In this document: in pieces, positions 62,467 to 64,000 of the stretch
Layout: every line of letters starts with the position of its first letter
Numbering within the stretch: the first letter of the stretch is position 1
Assembly (NCBI GenBank): GCA_021732745.1
Contig: JAKFUK010000005.1
Coordinates: 62,001 to 126,000 of the forward strand
DNA length: 64,000 nt
From: Nevskia sp.
GTDB taxonomy: Bacteria; Pseudomonadota; Gammaproteobacteria; Nevskiales; Nevskiaceae
Reading direction: 5' to 3'
Made by a program: the position numbers and the translations under genes
Notes under the pieces: model-generated
The model's database searches: none
Seen by the model: only the letters and a program-made list of their open reading frames with translations
Told to the model about the DNA's origin: nothing

Positions 62467-63696
62467 TTAATGGACGACGTACAGCATCGCGTTCGGTGAT
62501 TCCGGACCGACATCGCTGAGCACGCCGAGCGTGGCTTCACCGAGCAGCGCGTCGATCACCGCGTCGACATTCGCCGCCGGATTGCTGCCGCGCACCAGCG
62601 CTGCCGCACCGGCAACATGCGGCGACGACATCGAGGTGCCGCTGAGCACCCGGGTGCCGGTGTCATTGGTGTGCGAGGCCGAGGTGATCGAGGAGCCGGG
62701 CCCGAAGATGTCGACGCATTCGCCGAAGTTCGAGAACGATGAGCGGGCGTCGGTGTTGGTGGTGGCACCGACGGTCAGCGCCGATGGCGTGCGCGCCGGC
62801 GACTGCAAGCAGGCGTCCTGATCGCTGTTGCCGGCCGACACCGCGAACACCACGCCCGCGTCGACAGCGTTCTCCACCGCCAGGTCGAGTGCCGCCGAAG
62901 CGCCGCCACCGAGCGACATGTTGGCAACCGCCGGGGCGATCGCATTGGCCGCCACCCAATCCACACCGGCAATCACGCCGGCATTGGTGCCGCTGCCGTT
63001 GCAGCCCAGCACCCGCACCGGGTGCACGGTGGCCCGCTTTGCCACGCCGTAGGTGGTGCCGACCGCCGTGCCCGAAACATGGGTGCCGTGGCCGTTGCAG
63101 TCGAGCGTGTTGACCGGATCGACACGGCCCAGCGCCCCCAGCGGCAGGCGCGAATTCGACGCGAAGTTGCGGCCGACGCCGACTCGGCCGGTGAAGTCGG
63201 TGTGGGTCGGGCTCAGGCCGGTGTCGATGATGTAGACGTGAGTGCCGGCACCGGCCTGCGCCGGGTAGACATACAGACCATCCATCGGCAGCGTGCGCTC
63301 GTCAACGCGATCCAGACCCCAGGTTGCGCCGGTCTGGGTGCTGGTCGGCGTCTGGGTGGTGCTCATCACCTGATCCTGCTCGATGAAGGCCACGCCCGGC
63401 TGCTTGGCCAGGGCCTCGGCCTGCGTGCGGCTCATGCGCGCGGCGAAGCCGAGCAGGGCGTGGCTGTATTCGGCCATCACTTCAGCGCCGCCGACCCGGG
63501 TCAGCAGGTTCTGCACGGTGTTGCGCAGGCCATCGCGCTGCACCGTGCCGGCCATCGCCTTGCGATCGAGTACCACGATGTACTGGCTGGCAATGGCATT
63601 GCTGACCGGCACACGCGGCGCGGCGGCAACGGCGGACGGGCCGGCGGCCAGCATCGCCGCAGCGATCGTGACCAGGGAAAGTGACTTCATTTTCAT
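62467..63696 (-). CDS. Secreted subtilisin-like serine protease (S8, proteinase K-like)
   Basis: A 409-residue preproprotein. ATG 63696 has AGAGG about eight bases upstream and a signal peptide (LVTIAAAMLAAGPSAVAA). An I9-type propeptide follows (QYIVVLDRKAMAG, GFAARMSRTQAEALAKQPGVAFIEQDQVM, about residues 37-115). The catalytic domain has the triad Asp in VYIIDTGLSP (about 160), His in CNGHGTHVSG (about 205) and Ser in SGTSMSSPHVAG (about 352). Paired cysteines (DCNGHG, GCNGSG, ACLQ, ECVDIF) match the disulfides of proteinase K-like enzymes. It ends shortly after the catalytic domain, with no extra C-terminal module. Exported and probably self-activating. Confidence 0.95.
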   Translation of the reverse strand: MKMKSLSLVTIAAAMLAAGPSAVAAAPRVPVSNAIASQYIVVLDRKAMAGTVQRDGLRNTVQNLLTRVGGAEVMAEYSHALLGFAARMSRTQAEALAKQPGVAFIEQDQVMSTTQTPTSTQTGATWGLDRVDERTLPMDGLYVYPAQAGAGTHVYIIDTGLSPTHTDFTGRVGVGRNFASNSRLPLGALGRVDPVNTLDCNGHGTHVSGTAVGTTYGVAKRATVHPVRVLGCNGSGTNAGVIAGVDWVAANAIAPAVANMSLGGGASAALDLAVENAVDAGVVFAVSAGNSDQDACLQSPARTPSALTVGATTNTDARSSFSNFGECVDIFGPGSSITSASHTNDTGTRVLSGTSMSSPHVAGAAALVRGSNPAANVDAVIDALLGEATLGVLSDVGPESPNAMLYVVH

Positions 63697-63902
63697 GACG
63701 GGAACCTCTGAGCAGGCTGTAGGGGGAGGCCAAACGAACGAGAACAATCGTGTTCTGACGCCTCATTCAGCGATGCTGCGGCAGCCTGCTCGATCCGGCA
63801 ACGGTAATTCCTTCCCGATTTCGCGGGATCGGGTCGGACTTGCGCCACATCAAGACCGGCCACGACTTCACAATGACAGCCCGTTTCGACCGACCCTGCA
63901 CC

Positions 63903-64000
63903 ATGCACGATCCCGACCGTTACCGCCCGACCGAACGCTTCGGCGACCGGGTCGACGACTACCGCCGCTATCGCCCCGGCTACCCCGGTGCCCTGACCCG
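63903..64000 (+). CDS. SAM-dependent methyltransferase (N-terminal fragment)
   Basis: Only about 32 codons are in view. RFGDRVDDYRRYRPGYPGAL matches the typical start of a class I methyltransferase group (FSxRVxDYxxYRPGYP). An in-frame ATG at 63873 is an alternative start. It is divergent from the subtilase gene across about 200 bases in which I see nothing else. Substrate unknown. Confidence 0.65.
   Translation, partial: MHDPDRYRPTERFGDRVDDYRRYRPGYPGALT

Overview
The window reads as chromosomal DNA of a GC-rich Gammaproteobacterium. My best guess is a Nevskiales or Xanthomonadales-like lineage; this is inference, because no rRNA gene is present. The evidence is the trpG-trpD-trpC-crp-osmC-speD order with coq7 nearby (as I recall it from Pseudomonas), a coq7-type ubiquinone hydroxylase, a FadE-type enzyme, a phasin, catalase-peroxidase and many outer-membrane proteins. 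No tRNA, rRNA, CRISPR array, insertion sequence or prophage was recognised.

Layout. 1-1490: the end of a SanA-like gene, then an Xre/RES toxin-antitoxin pair. 1584-5233: a three-gene envelope polysaccharide cassette (outer-membrane barrel, processive GT2, polytopic glycosyltransferase-like protein). 5205-10795 (minus): M28 peptidase, a degenerate FadE-like protein and glpD. 10894-13855: coq7, then the ergothioneine genes egtD and egtB. 14094-16091: an 84-residue VPEID-CTERM-like protein with its fused exosortase/CPBP protease XrtE. 16102-19798: adenylate cyclase, speD, OsmC and a Crp-family regulator. 19863-26952 (minus): trpE, three non-trp genes, trpG, trpD, trpC. 27119-28330: a HEAT-repeat protein and rpe. 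28624-36739: katG, CopD-like, purC, MAPEG, DUF6489, phasin and recQ.

37167-53227 is the most unusual part. Five co-directional genes encode a small DUF11 protein, an 877-residue DUF11 protein, a roughly 1,980-residue DUF11/SdrD-like protein ending in an outer-membrane beta-barrel, an OmpA-domain lipoprotein and an 1,886-residue protein with ten DUF11-like repeats. The layout suggests a dedicated cell-surface assembly: barrel as anchor, OmpA lipoprotein as peptidoglycan link, repeat proteins as extracellular stalk. An FNR/FixK-like box and a candidate structured leader RNA lie upstream.

53272-64000 holds YihY, FadD, an OprF-like porin, a cytosolic-looking metzincin with an overlapping lipoprotein gene, a cNMP-binding patatin phospholipase, a secreted subtilase and the start of a methyltransferase. 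Possible cAMP players are scattered through the window (class III cyclase, Crp regulator, cNMP-binding patatin). Outer-membrane and lipid functions dominate the accessory genes.
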